Assembly (NCBI GenBank): GCA_006247105.1
Contig: CM016925.1
Coordinates: 1,054,001-1,118,000 of the forward strand
DNA from: Giardia muris
Lineage: Eukaryota; Fornicata; Diplomonadida; Hexamitidae
Direction: 5' to 3'
DNA length: 64,000 nucleotides
In this document: positions 17,360 through 27,928 of the stretch, one piece after another
Position numbering within the stretch: the first letter of the stretch is position 1
Layout: each line of letters starts with the position of its first letter
Notes under the pieces: model-generated
Databases searched by the model: none
What the model was told of the DNA's origin: nothing
The model's input: the letters and a program-made list of their open reading frames with translations, nothing else
Translations under genes and position numbers: made by a program

Positions 17360-18889
17360 TCAATATTCATCCGTTCCGTCATATAGCCGGAGATCATCCG
17401 CAAGGTACCCGCGGGTTCGTGCTTGAGCTCCCCGCTGCTTAAGAGCCATCAAAACCTTGGTCTGTACCTTTATGGCCTCTAATAACGCCTTCTGCTTCGT
17501 CCCAGCCCGTACACTCCCGGCCCCCATCTGCGCAGTGATATATTGCGAGTAGAGTGAAGGCCCCGTATGAACGATGTCCGTAATCGAGCGCGGGTTCGCT
17601 TCTCCAGGCTTGGGAGAACAGGGTGGTGACGGTACATATTCCATTGTCCGTTGACTCTTCAGAAGATCAATATAATCCGTTGTTGGAAGGCAACGAGGCT
17701 TCACCCCTGATGTGTTTGCTTGCTGATGGGTATATGGGTTAACGAATTTCGACTGATAGCTCACAGTCGTAACAGGTGTGTCATCCGGGTCACCGTTATC
17801 TGCATCTGTCCGGGTTAGTGTGAGATTTGAGGAGGCGAGAGGGCCATCTGAAGCGCCATCACCCTCCTGCTCCAATACCCCAGCCCTACTGATGATGGCG
17901 ACCTTAGAGAACTCAATCCCACTGGGGCGACGTTGAGTGCCACCAAGAGTCGAACGAGCGGATGATGGCCGAGGGGGTGGGGAACTGGATTTTCGCCCCA
18001 CCCCCGGGTCGCTAGACTGCCTCTTTGATGATGTGGAGCGCTGAACGGATACAACGTGCCCCCCTGTGAACTTGAGTGCGTAATCGGAAGGGGTACGCTC
18101 AATGGGCTCGGTGGGCGTCTGAACATAATGCGCTGGCTCTCCCAAGGCCTTATCCGACGACGTCTGATAGTATATATGGGCACTGGCACGTAACGCCTTC
18201 GATTTCGATGGGGCGGCATACATGTCGTTAGTGGGGACGTCCTGAGCCTTCTGGTTCTTCCTTTCGACCTCTCCATACTCAATCGAAAGGCCACGGAAGT
18301 GCTGGGGACGGATTGGGAACTCTCGTTCCTGATAATTCAGAGGTAACTCAGAGATATGCTCCTCGTGTGTAAAGCCGGGCCGAGCGCTATATTGCATCCT
18401 GCCTGTTGACAGACGAACCGGTCCAGTTGAAAACCCACTTAATTCCGAGGCCTTCATACGGCTCTGAATGTCCGGATAGTTCCCTGCGATAACATAGCCA
18501 GTCCCGTACTGCGAGACTGCCTTGGCGCCCTCAATACGCGACGGTGTCCCAAGATAGCGTGAGGCTGACGCGGAGCGCGGAGTGGCCGCCACCAGCTGCC
18601 GCTCTTCTGTCGTCAAGATACGATATTTCTTCTTCTCAGCCTCATGAGCCCCTTCAACCGTGGCAACGCTCCGGCGCGCAACAAGTTGCTCGTCGCCTCC
18701 AAAATTCTGCATAGAGACGACGTACTTCGGTGTCCGTGGGGCACTTGGCCGGTCGGGCTCCTCAGTGTTATTTGGTTGGCTGAGCGACACGGAGAGGCAT
18801 CCTCGTCCCTGCCCCGGCGACCGCTCTCCAGGATCGGCGCACACGACTTCACGTGACTCGTGGGGTCGCAATATTCGGTATGGAGACAT
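17360..18889 (-). CDS. Disordered hypothetical protein, 509 aa
   Basis: I choose the ATG at 18889, giving an 18-bp divergent spacer to the Sel1-like gene; the frame stays open 89 codons further but would run into that gene. The product is rich in Ser, Thr, Pro, Tyr and basic residues with no clear domain. It has several Ser-Pro rich stretches (near residues 290-320 and 435-455) and a short helical Lys-rich C-terminal segment. Short motifs of the type TGPVRLSTGR or YQTSSDKAL do not form a recognisable repeat family. It may be a cytoskeleton-associated protein, but nothing proves it. Confidence 0.75.
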   Translation of the reverse strand: MSPYRILRPHESREVVCADPGERSPGQGRGCLSVSLSQPNNTEEPDRPSAPRTPKYVVSMQNFGGDEQLVARRSVATVEGAHEAEKKKYRILTTEERQLVAATPRSASASRYLGTPSRIEGAKAVSQYGTGYVIAGNYPDIQSRMKASELSGFSTGPVRLSTGRMQYSARPGFTHEEHISELPLNYQEREFPIRPQHFRGLSIEYGEVERKNQKAQDVPTNDMYAAPSKSKALRASAHIYYQTSSDKALGEPAHYVQTPTEPIERTPSDYALKFTGGHVVSVQRSTSSKRQSSDPGVGRKSSSPPPRPSSARSTLGGTQRRPSGIEFSKVAIISRAGVLEQEGDGASDGPLASSNLTLTRTDADNGDPDDTPVTTVSYQSKFVNPYTHQQANTSGVKPRCLPTTDYIDLLKSQRTMEYVPSPPCSPKPGEANPRSITDIVHTGPSLYSQYITAQMGAGSVRAGTKQKALLEAIKVQTKVLMALKQRGAQARTRGYLADDLRLYDGTDEY

Positions 18890-18907
18890 CAACTGAATTT
18901 TTGCCTC

Positions 18908-21900
18908 ATGAATATCTTGCTTGGGTGCCTGCTGGGGCTCTGCCTCTCCGAGGAGCTGGACCTGCATCGGGCCGCCCGGCAGTCGGTACGCACGCTGGCA
19001 AGACACCTGCACCCAGACGCAGATCTGTTTAAGTTGGAGACTTCGGTTGTGAAGAGTCCTGAGGTCTCCATGTTGGATGGGGCCGCGTTGAGCTTTGTGG
19101 ACGCCATAGAGCTCTTCTTTGGTGTCGGGCGGGAAAGAGACTTGCTGGGGGCGCAAGTTTCCCTCCTAGACTCGGCTAGAAGTGGGAACAACCTTGCATC
19201 TGCAATGGTTGCTCATTGTTATTCGGCTGGGTTGCTTGGGTTCCCACTATCTCATACTCTTGCCCGAGATCATCTAGTCGACATCCTTGATGCATGGGTT
19301 AAAGGGGTGGCTTGGACGAACCCGTATGAGTACGTACCAATACAGCCTCTCAGAAACATCCGGGTAGGCCTAGGAGGGGAGCAGGATGGGTTGGCACCCT
19401 CGGAGCGGGAATATTTGTTTGAGGACGCTTGTAATAACCCCGGCTCATATCAAGCACATACTGTGACTACGGGGTACTTGACTGGGACTTTAGGCTTCGA
19501 GAAGGACTACGTTCTCGCCAGTCGGTTTGCTGCGCTCGCCTCTGCTATTGATTCGGATACAACCTGGTATGATATTAGTCGTGCAAACGAGATAGTAACG
19601 GCATTAGGGTTAACAGAGGATACCAATGGGACGGGGAGACTGACCAAATATCGGCATACCCTGCCTTTAAGCAATTACGCATATCTCGATGCAGTCTTGC
19701 AAGTCGTTTATGGCGCAGAGGAATTGCTTTTCCATGAGCATGGAGAGGTCTTTGGAATCCCAGAAGATATGACCCTTCGAGAATATCTTGCTGATCCACA
19801 GGTTAACATCAAGACCTCATCTTCAACGTTGATTTCAGAAGCTCTTCAACTATACCTGAAATATGGGGCGCGATATACACCAGGGATCCGGTTACGACGA
19901 GAGGCTCTTCTTAAGAATGTTCTGGCAGGGGTCGAAAGCTATCTTGAATCATTCACAGCAAAACCTATACTTGATCGCTCAACAAAAGAAACTTGTACCA
20001 AGCGGGGTCAATCCTTCGGGATTCTGGCCTGGTCTCTCTTTGGTGGCTACTCTTTACCAGAAGAATATAAGGGAACAACCTTTGTCGTCCAAGCCGCAAG
20101 GATCCTATATCTTATGGCTGCACGTGAAGGGTGTCATATGGGACTATCAGGCCTTTCCTTCCTTGCCCTTTCGCGGTACTCAATAGATGTGGACACATAT
20201 GTCGTCCCCTCTACCTCTAATCCGGTCGTTATGGAATCCATAGTTCCTTATCTTGAAGAATACTTTGTAACTCCGGAAGCATTAAAGACTTGCCCACTCC
20301 CCGCTCCTCTTGCTTGGTTTACACGCATCGAGCAGCTTACTACGCTTCCCATGAAGCTTCCTGCGACGATGGAAGCCTTTATGGGCTTGGATGTCGCCTC
20401 TATTTCAGGTGGCTTTGAGGCTTCCTTCTATTTGGCCCTTCTTTTATCCCGTTCCGTTGGGAAATATAGCCCAAAGCCTTTCGGCTTCCATCCTCACCTT
20501 TGGGAGCCAGAAGTGGAAATGATGCTTAGGCATCAGCAGAATTGTACGCTTTTCAAGAATTGCCCCAATGACTCCCTCGATTTCTACCGTGGTCTACCCG
20601 TGGACGAGCGAATGGCCGTACACTTAGCCATGCACTCGGCGTCGGCTGGGAACATTGGAGGAGAGATCCTTACCGGTGCCTTCATTCATGAGGGTCTTCT
20701 TGGAATGACGCATACCGCACGCGGTAACGCCATCTGGGCGAAAGCTGCGCGAAGGATCTCTGGGAAGTGGTTACTCCTAAATAGCACTCGGGATTATCAT
20801 TCCGGGGATCAAGAACGATTTTTATCTCTCTTTATCAGTTATTTCTTCAATGGGTTAGCTGGTTCTCGTATAAGCCTATGTAATGCAGTCGAGATGTTAC
20901 TCGACGATGTGAAGGAGAGCAGATCTAAGACCATAGCCTTTCGACGTCATCCCAGGCATCGTATTGCACCAGCCCTGAGGATAGTATATGATGGGGAGGA
21001 ATATCTTGGAACCCAAGCCATCGTTCATTTTGCGACTCAGTTGGTATTGGGGATGTGTCCTCTTGCCGACCCTGCATGTGCATCCCTTCTTAAAAGGCTT
21101 CATGTGTTGGATCCTCATACTGTACAGGGGCTACTTTTCGGGGATTTGAATGTGACCGCAGATTATCCTCAATTAGGGCTGGAACTCTTCAATTTGATAA
21201 CGGCGAACGGGTCCTTGTATGAGCAATACGTGAGGCATAGATTAGGCTTAGTCCCTATGGCGCGGAATAGCACGAGCATCATGCGATTATTAGGACTCCT
21301 CTTGCCAACAGAGGACTCGAACTCTAACGGATCCTCTCAATCCCTGACTCTTCTTTCCACACGGTTAGCCTTGTGGTATCAAGCCTTGAGTCAAAGGATA
21401 TTACAGGCGGAACCAACCAAGCTACAAATGATCATTTCCATTGTTAAGAGAGTCATCTCATTCCACCTTCGAATATTGGCGTGGGCCTTATTGAAGCCTT
21501 TGTACTATTTCATCTGGCCCATTTACTGGCTAGTCCGTACGCTGTGTCATGTACTCGCATGGCTAGCTTCACACTTGACCTCATGGATTCGATATGTGAC
21601 TGGCAGGAAGAAAAAGGTACGAGAAGAAGGCGCCACTGTCCTATACACTCCTACACAAGCATTACGTCCATCCCGCGTTCGTTTCCAAAGGGGGGAAACC
21701 CCGGACCCATTTGCCCTTCTCATGGATATCTGCTTCTCGGGGCCCTTATTACTTCAATCTCCTGAGCTCCTGCCAGCACAGGCCGAAGCCATACTGTCCG
21801 AAATACTAGGAGTCCTACCCTATTGCCTAGACCTCCAAGCGATCCTTTCGACCCTGCACGCACATATTCTCACAAATCTGTACTTGCAATCAATTGACCC

Positions 21901-22435
21901 GATGAATCCGGACGAGTTCTTACAGCAGGACATTCGACGGTATCTCATGGGTCTGGATGCCTCTGCGTTCTCCCTTCTCACCTCGTCTCATGGCTCCCCG
22001 TTGATGAAGTATCTGCTTAATTATCTTAACAGGTATGTCCGTCGAAACTCCATAGCCGCTGGGCATGAACAGCCACGCCGTCACTGCCTTCAGCAACACA
22101 TCTCTCGATATGCACACCTCCTGAAGCATTCCCTTAAAGGCGCGAAGATTGATATGGCTAGCCTGACGGAGAGCATCACCACCCTTCTTACCTATGAAGC
22201 CTCCGCGCTTCAGACGCTCATTGAAACCAACGCCCCCTGCTCAACAACCCCTCAGCTCTATCCCACGCGTGAAGATGTCTTTGATTGGGATGTGCTTGGG
22301 GTCATTGATTATACGCCACCCTTCACGGTCGTGTGGACCGTACACGCCATCCTCTTCGCCAAGCAGCACGCTCGTGCGCTCCTGACCTGTCTTGTCGGGG
22401 CAATTGCTGTCCTCGTCTGGGACCGTGGGAATTAA
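18908..22435 (+). CDS. Large secretory-pathway protein with Sel1-like repeats (Hrd3/SEL1L-like candidate)
   Basis: 1175 residues from ATG 18908. The start [14 protein letters not shown] is a good signal peptide; an upstream in-frame GTG is rejected. Several 35-45-residue segments have the Sel1 pattern A..LG..Y..G.LG...D...A......A, for example near 85-125 ([15 protein letters not shown]), 175-215 ([24 protein letters not shown]) and 580-620. A very hydrophobic stretch near residues 845-885 and a C-terminal membrane helix ending in a short tail follow. A signal peptide, lumenal Sel1 repeats and a C-terminal anchor is the plan of Hrd3/SEL1L, the adaptor of ER-associated degradation; I offer that as a hypothesis. 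Its stop is one base before the actin ATG. Confidence 0.85.
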   Translation: MNILLGCLLGLCLSEELDLHRAARQSVRTLARHLHPDADLFKLETSVVKSPEVSMLDGAALSFVDAIELFFGVGRERDLLGAQVSLLDSARSGNNLASAMVAHCYSAGLLGFPLSHTLARDHLVDILDAWVKGVAWTNPYEYVPIQPLRNIRVGLGGEQDGLAPSEREYLFEDACNNPGSYQAHTVTTGYLTGTLGFEKDYVLASRFAALASAIDSDTTWYDISRANEIVTALGLTEDTNGTGRLTKYRHTLPLSNYAYLDAVLQVVYGAEELLFHEHGEVFGIPEDMTLREYLADPQVNIKTSSSTLISEALQLYLKYGARYTPGIRLRREALLKNVLAGVESYLESFTAKPILDRSTKETCTKRGQSFGILAWSLFGGYSLPEEYKGTTFVVQAARILYLMAAREGCHMGLSGLSFLALSRYSIDVDTYVVPSTSNPVVMESIVPYLEEYFVTPEALKTCPLPAPLAWFTRIEQLTTLPMKLPATMEAFMGLDVASISGGFEASFYLALLLSRSVGKYSPKPFGFHPHLWEPEVEMMLRHQQNCTLFKNCPNDSLDFYRGLPVDERMAVHLAMHSASAGNIGGEILTGAFIHEGLLGMTHTARGNAIWAKAARRISGKWLLLNSTRDYHSGDQERFLSLFISYFFNGLAGSRISLCNAVEMLLDDVKESRSKTIAFRRHPRHRIAPALRIVYDGEEYLGTQAIVHFATQLVLGMCPLADPACASLLKRLHVLDPHTVQGLLFGDLNVTADYPQLGLELFNLITANGSLYEQYVRHRLGLVPMARNSTSIMRLLGLLLPTEDSNSNGSSQSLTLLSTRLALWYQALSQRILQAEPTKLQMIISIVKRVISFHLRILAWALLKPLYYFIWPIYWLVRTLCHVLAWLASHLTSWIRYVTGRKKKVREEGATVLYTPTQALRPSRVRFQRGETPDPFALLMDICFSGPLLLQSPELLPAQAEAILSEILGVLPYCLDLQAILSTLHAHILTNLYLQSIDPMNPDEFLQQDIRRYLMGLDASAFSLLTSSHGSPLMKYLLNYLNRYVRRNSIAAGHEQPRRHCLQQHISRYAHLLKHSLKGAKIDMASLTESITTLLTYEASALQTLIETNAPCSTTPQLYPTREDVFDWDVLGVIDYTPPFTVVWTVHAILFAKQHARALLTCLVGAIAVLVWDRGN

Positions 22436-22436
22436 A

Positions 22437-23564
22437 ATGTCTGAGGACGTCCCTGCGGTCATCATCGATAACGGCTCCGGGATGTGCAAGGCGGGGTTTG
22501 CGGGCGACGATGCGCCCCGCGCGGTCTTCCCGACGGTCGTGGGCAGGCCGAAACGCGACACGCTCCTCGTGGGCTCGACGCACAAGGAGGAGTACATTGG
22601 AGACGAAGCCCTGGCGAAGCGTGGCGTGCTGAAGCTCTCGTACCCGATCGAGCAGGGCCAGATCAAGGACTGGGACATGATGGAGAAGCTGTGGCATCAT
22701 TGTTATTTCAACGAGCTTCGCACTCAACCCTCTGACCATCCAGTCCTATTAACCGAGCCTCCAAAGAACCCGAAGGAGAATAGGGAGAAGTTGTGCCAGG
22801 TCATGTTTGAAACCTTCGCCGTCCCCGCGTTTTACGTCCAGATTCAGGCCGTTTTGGCTCTTTATAGTTCTGGACGTACAACGGGTGTTGTGATTGATGC
22901 CGGAGATGGGATTACACATACGGTGCCGATTTATGAGGGTTATTCCCTCCCTCATGCGGTCTTGCACCTCGACGTGGCCGGAAAGAAGCTCACTGAGTAT
23001 TGCCAAGCGAACTTACATGAGGCGGGGCCATCGTTCACGACAAGCGCGGAGATTGAGATCGTTCGTGACATAAAAGAGAAGCTCTGCTTTGTCGCCTTGG
23101 ATTACGAGTCCGTCCTTGCGGCTGCTGCGGAATCAAACGAGTACTCAAAGTCATACGAGCTTCCTGATGGCGTCGTGATCAGTGTTAATCAAGCGCGATT
23201 CAAGACACCCGAGCTGCTCTTCCGTCCCGAACTCAACAACATCGATGCCGACGGTATCCATCAGCTCTGTTATAAGACGATCTCTAAATGTGACATTGAT
23301 GTCCGTAGTGAGCTTTATTCAAACATCGTCTTAAGTGGTGGCTCAAGCATGTTCGTAGGCCTTCAGGAGCGTCTTGAAAAGGAACTATTGGACTTAATCC
23401 CTGCTGGGAAGCGCATCCGTATCAGCGGGCCAGAAGATCGTAAGTATTCGGCATGGGTTGGTGGCAGTGTTCTAGCTAGTCTCAGCACGTTCGAAGCCAT
23501 GTGGATCTCGTCTCAGGAGTATCAGGAGAATGGTGCCTCGATCGCGAATCGCAAATGCATGTAG
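22437..23564 (+). CDS. ACT1: Actin
   Basis: 375 residues, the canonical actin length, from the ATG in ATTAAAATG. An open frame starts 15 codons earlier but overlaps the preceding gene. Diagnostic sequences include [60 protein letters not shown] and a terminal KCM. Phosphate loops and the ATP-binding motifs are intact. The middle region is divergent: [16 protein letters not shown] replaces the usual LTxYLMKIL, as in Giardia actin. GC-rich codons at the 5' end suggest strong expression. The stop is followed by AGTAAAG. Confidence 0.98.
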   Translation: MSEDVPAVIIDNGSGMCKAGFAGDDAPRAVFPTVVGRPKRDTLLVGSTHKEEYIGDEALAKRGVLKLSYPIEQGQIKDWDMMEKLWHHCYFNELRTQPSDHPVLLTEPPKNPKENREKLCQVMFETFAVPAFYVQIQAVLALYSSGRTTGVVIDAGDGITHTVPIYEGYSLPHAVLHLDVAGKKLTEYCQANLHEAGPSFTTSAEIEIVRDIKEKLCFVALDYESVLAAAAESNEYSKSYELPDGVVISVNQARFKTPELLFRPELNNIDADGIHQLCYKTISKCDIDVRSELYSNIVLSGGSSMFVGLQERLEKELLDLIPAGKRIRISGPEDRKYSAWVGGSVLASLSTFEAMWISSQEYQENGASIANRKCM

Positions 23565-23567
23565 ACG

Positions 23568-23574
23568 AGTAAAG
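23568..23574 (+). terminator. Poly(A) signal-like AGTAAAG after actin
   Basis: Located 3 nt after the actin TAG; one mismatch (final G) to the Giardia AGTRAAY consensus. Confidence 0.5.
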
Positions 23575-23590
23575 GCTAACTGGAAACAAT

Positions 23591-24628
23591 ATGTGGTGTA
23601 CCAGGTTCACCCCTCAGACTCTTGAGGAGCTCGATTATCACCCGGAAGCGAATGAGCTATTCACTCACATGGCTAGGACAACCGATCTCCCGCATCTTCT
23701 GGTCTATGGACCACCAGGATCCGGTCGTCATACACGCGTCATGGCATTGATCCGAGCCATCTATGCTGTCAAGACTCTGGAATATGTCCCTTCGACGATT
23801 GTCTATGAGACAGCATCGGATAAGAACGAAATCAATGTCATCTCAACGGCATGTCATCTAGAATTGAATCCTTCAGAGGTTGGTGCTCAAGATGTATATA
23901 TTATCCAAACGGTTATCCGTGAGACGGCCTCAACAGCCTCTGTAGACAACAAGTTCAAGATCATTGTCTTGCAGGATGCAGGAAAGTTGACCTTTGTCGC
24001 TCAACAAGCTCTTCGTCGTCTGATGGAACAACACGCCTCGACATGTAAGCTCATCTTCATCACGGAAAGCCTCTCAGGCCTCATCCCCCCAATCGTTAGC
24101 CGTTGTTTCTGTATTCGTGTCCCAGGCTTTACTACACAGGAGATCATCGACATTCTTCGAAATACCGTGGATGACCATAAGCTGATGCGTGTTAGTGATG
24201 AGCTCATTGAAGACGTTGCACACCAGGCGCGTGGGAATCTTCGACGTGCCTTCCTTATTCTTCAGTCGTTTTACTACGCCTCTGCTAAACGTACCGTCGA
24301 CATCTCCGACCTCGTTCCGGAATGGGAATTACGTTGTCGAGAGATTGGGAACTATTGTGGCAATAAGAACCTTAAGCCTGAACAGCTCGAAAAGATTAGA
24401 GGCGTCCTCGTTCAGATCCTTAAGCAAGCAATCCCTCCAGACCTCATCTTGGCGCAACTCTACTTCGAGTTCAAACGGGCGGCCCAACGCCAAGGGCTTC
24501 CTACCCTACTTCATCAGATCGTCCAGTCTTACACTGAGTACGATTGTCGCCTTGTTTCAGGTAGCAATCCTCTCTACCACCTTGAGGCCTTTGCCATCTG
24601 TTGTATCACTGCCGAGGCACAGGGATAA
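23591..24628 (+). CDS. RFC3: Replication factor C small subunit (human RFC3 / yeast Rfc5 type)
   Basis: 345 residues of the AAA+ clamp-loader fold. DYHPEANELFTHMARTTDLPHLLVYGPPGSGRHTR aligns with RFC3 'LDYHxEQAxxLxxLxxxGDFPHLLVYGPSGAGKKTR'; HLELNPSEVGAQD, LRRLMEQHASTCKLIF, IPPIVSRC and YHLEAFAI also match RFC3/Rfc5. RFC loads PCNA at primer ends. The Walker A lysine is replaced by Arg46 (GPPGSGRHT, residues 40-48) and the Walker B acidic pair is degraded (VLQDAGKL), whereas the SRC motif is kept. This suggests a subunit that offers an arginine finger but hydrolyses no ATP, in keeping with Rfc5. Confidence 0.93.
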   Translation: MWCTRFTPQTLEELDYHPEANELFTHMARTTDLPHLLVYGPPGSGRHTRVMALIRAIYAVKTLEYVPSTIVYETASDKNEINVISTACHLELNPSEVGAQDVYIIQTVIRETASTASVDNKFKIIVLQDAGKLTFVAQQALRRLMEQHASTCKLIFITESLSGLIPPIVSRCFCIRVPGFTTQEIIDILRNTVDDHKLMRVSDELIEDVAHQARGNLRRAFLILQSFYYASAKRTVDISDLVPEWELRCREIGNYCGNKNLKPEQLEKIRGVLVQILKQAIPPDLILAQLYFEFKRAAQRQGLPTLLHQIVQSYTEYDCRLVSGSNPLYHLEAFAICCITAEAQG

Positions 24629-24644
24629 TCGTTCTCCCATTGGC

Positions 24645-24651
24645 GTTCACT
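24645..24651 (-). terminator. Poly(A) signal AGTGAAC overlapping stop codon
   Basis: On the minus strand the stop and signal share a base: TAAGTGAAC. AGTGAAC is an exact AGTRAAY match, the classic Giardia arrangement. Confidence 0.65.
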
Positions 24652-27600
24652 TAGTCCTCTATCCCACTCTCCTCATCTAGAAGTGAACGGATAAATTGGC
24701 CAAGATCAGCGTTCCCATAATCCTCCGAGTCCATACGAATGAACAAGTCTCTTAGAAGAGAGACCATGTCCGGAATCGTACAGAGGGAGTGCAGAAGTGT
24801 CATACAACACCCTTGGGACTCCCGAAGGAGTTCCAGGTTCTTCTTATGCGCCGTTGCTTGAAGCTTTGACTCGTCAAACGCATACTGTATTAAAGCCCGC
24901 AGACTCACTTGGAAGTCCTGCTCATCAATCACGCCACTAAGCTCAGCAATAAGATCTATGAGTAGCCCACATGCGGTATCGCACGAGTCACGATTCAACG
25001 AGAACGTAAGGAGGTAATCTGATAGACACGTGAAGGTCAGCTCTGACATCTGTGGCATGAGCTCGAGTAGGCGGGCAATTGCCAAGAAGAAGCTCATAGC
25101 CTCGATTGGCTGGGCTTTCGCTAGGAACGTGTCGCAACACATGACCGCAACGCAGAGGACGCCCGGAATCACCTGCATCAGCTCGCAGCCCGGGTAGAGC
25201 GAGTGGACGATCTTCGTATAACAGTCTGGGGGGAAAATAACGATGGTCTGCTCGAAGTCCGCCTTCCCATCAAGAGCGGCGAAGACGACTTCCGCCATCT
25301 CCGGGTCTCGGACAAGAGTCTTCATCAGATTAAGGAGGATATCGAAGGTCTCCTTATACCCGGGCTTAGTCCGCTCATTGAGAAGCATTTCCACGCTTTG
25401 TTCATTGACTTCCTTTATCAACTCAAGATTCCGGCCGACGGCTCCTAGGATCCCGACGAGGGTAACCACGGGGGATAAGGACTCACTATGCTCAAGGATC
25501 TTGACCTCCAGCTCATGGGAGATGGAAATGATTGGGGAGTTGTAGTTTTCGGCCAAGCACATCCCGCCAAGCCGCCGTAGGAGGACGACGATTGCCAGGA
25601 CTATAGAGTAATTCAGGTACGGGAGGCTATCGTACGTGAAGGGTAAAGAGAACCCGTCATCCGTCAAGGATGAATCCGATTGATCGAGGGCGTTATAATT
25701 TTGCTGATTACATAACGGCGTCCTCCGATCTTGCGCGTCTTGTCCACGATCGGACGTCTCAATGAGTGCCGCCTCTTCCCCTGGAACCTGCGACGTTGAG
25801 AACGTTGAAAGACGTCTCTGGAACTTCGGTAACGGTAGTTCAGGAGAGTCGGACTTGGTACTCACGTCCTTCTCGCGTGTCGAGACTGGTGTAGAGTCTT
25901 CGACGACGGGACCGGGGTCCGCCACTTCAGGCTTAAAGGCATGGAGCGAACTGGTTTGAACAAAGACCTTCGTCGGCCTGGCACGCTTGAACGTTCGAGA
26001 GAGTATCCGAAGGATGGTGGTCTCTGCACAAGGCAAAAGCTCCTTGGGGTTAAGGGCGCAGCAGCGTGTGATGATACTAAGAGCCGCGACCCGCTCATCC
26101 AGAACGTAAGTGTCCGCCGAATGAAGGATACAGACGATGACATATAGAATGTCGAGGAAAATCTGCTCCTTAAGAGTCTTTGCAGATCGTTCCTGGCGTG
26201 GAGAGGCTGTGCTCGACCCATCATCACTGATATGGCCACGAGAGGGCGCCTTTTCCTCTGCGAAGAACCCATATGAAAGGAAATCCTCATCTTCATCCAT
26301 CTGGACGAAGAATTGCCGAATCACGGCGACAATCGAGGCGAGGATGGCGAGACGAAGCTTATTCGTCCGAATCAACTGCTGTCCCCGCGCATTGAGCTTA
26401 TAATTCGCCAGGGCGAAGTCCAAGACGTGCTGGATGATGTCCATTGGGGTTTCGCGCTCAAGGATCGGGAGGAAGTTGAAGTAGAGCCAGATGTAGTTGT
26501 AGAGCCCGAAGTATTGGAGGTCAATGAGAGAGAGAAGGCGGACGGTTACGATGTTATTATAAATCAACGACAAGACTGAGGTCGAGATGCTCCCAACCCC
26601 TCTGATGATGGTCACGAGGTATGCAACGCCCTTCTCGGCGAAGTTCCCGCGCGGAGAGATCTTCTGGAAGTTAGTAGCTGTCCGGATAATGAAGGTGAGG
26701 AGCTCCCAGAAGAGAATCGGGAGCCCAACGATTTGCTCAATAAATAGGTTATAGAACGGTCTCAATTCAGTCATCAAGCTCTCGAATAGAGTCTCGGCAT
26801 CATCGGCGGCGACACGGAGGCAGATTTCCGGGTAAGGATAAACTATATCGACGCGCGGGTCAAGCATATCAATGAATTGAGAGAAGTTTGGAGAGCTCAT
26901 CAACGAGTTACGACAGGTTGTTGACAATTCAGATAAGAACTTCCGTGTGGAGAGAAAAGAACCTCGAGCGAACTTGGGGACGTTCATGGGAAATCTGTCG
27001 CCATCCATCACTCTACTCTCATCCATCGTCATCAAAGCACTTCTTCCACCTTGTGAGGAGCCACCCAGGTCATCAGTATAGTGCAATGATGCCAAATGAA
27101 GGTTCCGTGCCGTCAAATTTGACATTGGCCGGTCACTAATGAGAGACTGTGACATGTTTGGGAGCGTTGCATCATAGGACGCCCCTTGAAGGTTATCCAG
27201 ATTCCTATTTGTTAAGAATTTGAGTGGGTCTTGGTCTGCGGTCTTCCCAATCGTACTCGAAAGGGTCTTTGGGACAAGCTTTCGATGCGAATTGGGAGCA
27301 CCAGCTGGTTCCGGTGTTACGGCCCGTTCCGGTTGAGTGGAGAAGGTGATACTCTTCCCAGTATGGGTTGTGTAGATACGGACGAGTAGATGAATCAGAG
27401 CTGTTCCATCACCACGTCGACAGGCTAGTAGTTCAGTATCGGTCACTGGGACTCCGACTTGCCGAAGGCTACTTTCTAAGCAGTTCCAATTCTCATTGAT
27501 GACGGCTGGAGAGGTCTGATCAAGAAAGGGTGCGAGAGAAACCACATCCCCATAAAGCTTGTGAAGGAGCTGGGCGAAGTACCAGCCATTAGCCAGCTCC

Positions 27601-27674
27601 TTCTGGGGCGAGATGAAGGACCCTCCGATGCCCTGGCGCATAGACCAGCGGAGGACAGGAAGAGGAAGCCGCAT
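24651..27674 (-). CDS. CH-domain (SPEF1/SPATA4-type) large helical protein, 1007 aa
   Basis: The first ~110 residues match the CH_2 calponin-homology variant found in ciliary proteins: VLRWSMRQ, then ELANGWYFAQLLHKLYG, NENWNCLESSLRQVGVPVTDTE and GDGTALIHLLVRIYT. The remaining ~890 residues are mostly alpha-helical with a polar, Ser-rich insert near 590-690, resembling an armadillo/HEAT-type solenoid without clear repeat signatures. CH_2 domains bind microtubules and are common in axonemal proteins, so a flagellar or disc cytoskeleton role is plausible but inferred. The ATG at 27674 sits in TTTAAAATG, 11 bp from the divergent next gene. Confidence 0.82.
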   Translation of the reverse strand: MRLPLPVLRWSMRQGIGGSFISPQKELANGWYFAQLLHKLYGDVVSLAPFLDQTSPAVINENWNCLESSLRQVGVPVTDTELLACRRGDGTALIHLLVRIYTTHTGKSITFSTQPERAVTPEPAGAPNSHRKLVPKTLSSTIGKTADQDPLKFLTNRNLDNLQGASYDATLPNMSQSLISDRPMSNLTARNLHLASLHYTDDLGGSSQGGRSALMTMDESRVMDGDRFPMNVPKFARGSFLSTRKFLSELSTTCRNSLMSSPNFSQFIDMLDPRVDIVYPYPEICLRVAADDAETLFESLMTELRPFYNLFIEQIVGLPILFWELLTFIIRTATNFQKISPRGNFAEKGVAYLVTIIRGVGSISTSVLSLIYNNIVTVRLLSLIDLQYFGLYNYIWLYFNFLPILERETPMDIIQHVLDFALANYKLNARGQQLIRTNKLRLAILASIVAVIRQFFVQMDEDEDFLSYGFFAEEKAPSRGHISDDGSSTASPRQERSAKTLKEQIFLDILYVIVCILHSADTYVLDERVAALSIITRCCALNPKELLPCAETTILRILSRTFKRARPTKVFVQTSSLHAFKPEVADPGPVVEDSTPVSTREKDVSTKSDSPELPLPKFQRRLSTFSTSQVPGEEAALIETSDRGQDAQDRRTPLCNQQNYNALDQSDSSLTDDGFSLPFTYDSLPYLNYSIVLAIVVLLRRLGGMCLAENYNSPIISISHELEVKILEHSESLSPVVTLVGILGAVGRNLELIKEVNEQSVEMLLNERTKPGYKETFDILLNLMKTLVRDPEMAEVVFAALDGKADFEQTIVIFPPDCYTKIVHSLYPGCELMQVIPGVLCVAVMCCDTFLAKAQPIEAMSFFLAIARLLELMPQMSELTFTCLSDYLLTFSLNRDSCDTACGLLIDLIAELSGVIDEQDFQVSLRALIQYAFDESKLQATAHKKNLELLRESQGCCMTLLHSLCTIPDMVSLLRDLFIRMDSEDYGNADLGQFIRSLLDEESGIED

Positions 27675-27685
27675 TTTAAATAACT
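27675..27685. promoter_or_regulatory. 11-bp bidirectional initiator (CH-domain gene / small coiled coil)
   Basis: The spacer TTTAAATAACT separates two divergent ATGs and is almost purely A/T. Confidence 0.6.
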
Positions 27686-27928
27686 ATGAAAGGGCGTGTT
27701 TCACAACGGGAACGGGAGTACTTAGCCATGGGTGTCTTCCAAGCGTATCACCCCTCGTTGGGTGCAGGGGTCACCCTCGATAAGGCAGGGATCGATGAGC
27801 TCCGAGAGGCCTTGAGGACAGAAGTGGAGCAACTTGAACGAGAAATACACTCATTGAACCAGGAGGATTTGAAGCTGGACAAAAGGAAAGAGGAGTTATT
27901 GGCTATACTGCGATGTTCTAACCCATGA
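27686..27928 (+). CDS. Small coiled-coil protein, 80 aa
   Basis: ATG-started frame of 80 residues. The first 30 residues are mixed, and residues about 33-75 form a strongly charged amphipathic helix (GIDELREALRTEVEQLEREI and onward) typical of a short coiled coil. I do not recognise the family; subunits of several multi-protein complexes look like this. It is supported by the short AT-rich divergent spacer and by its stop codon abutting the thiamine pyrophosphokinase stop with no intervening base. Confidence 0.7.
   Translation: MKGRVSQREREYLAMGVFQAYHPSLGAGVTLDKAGIDELREALRTEVEQLEREIHSLNQEDLKLDKRKEELLAILRCSNP

Noticed and set aside
22392..22436. Upstream actin start at 22392
   Set aside because: The extra 15 residues overlap the end of the preceding gene and are not part of actin; starting at 22437 gives the canonical 375 residues.
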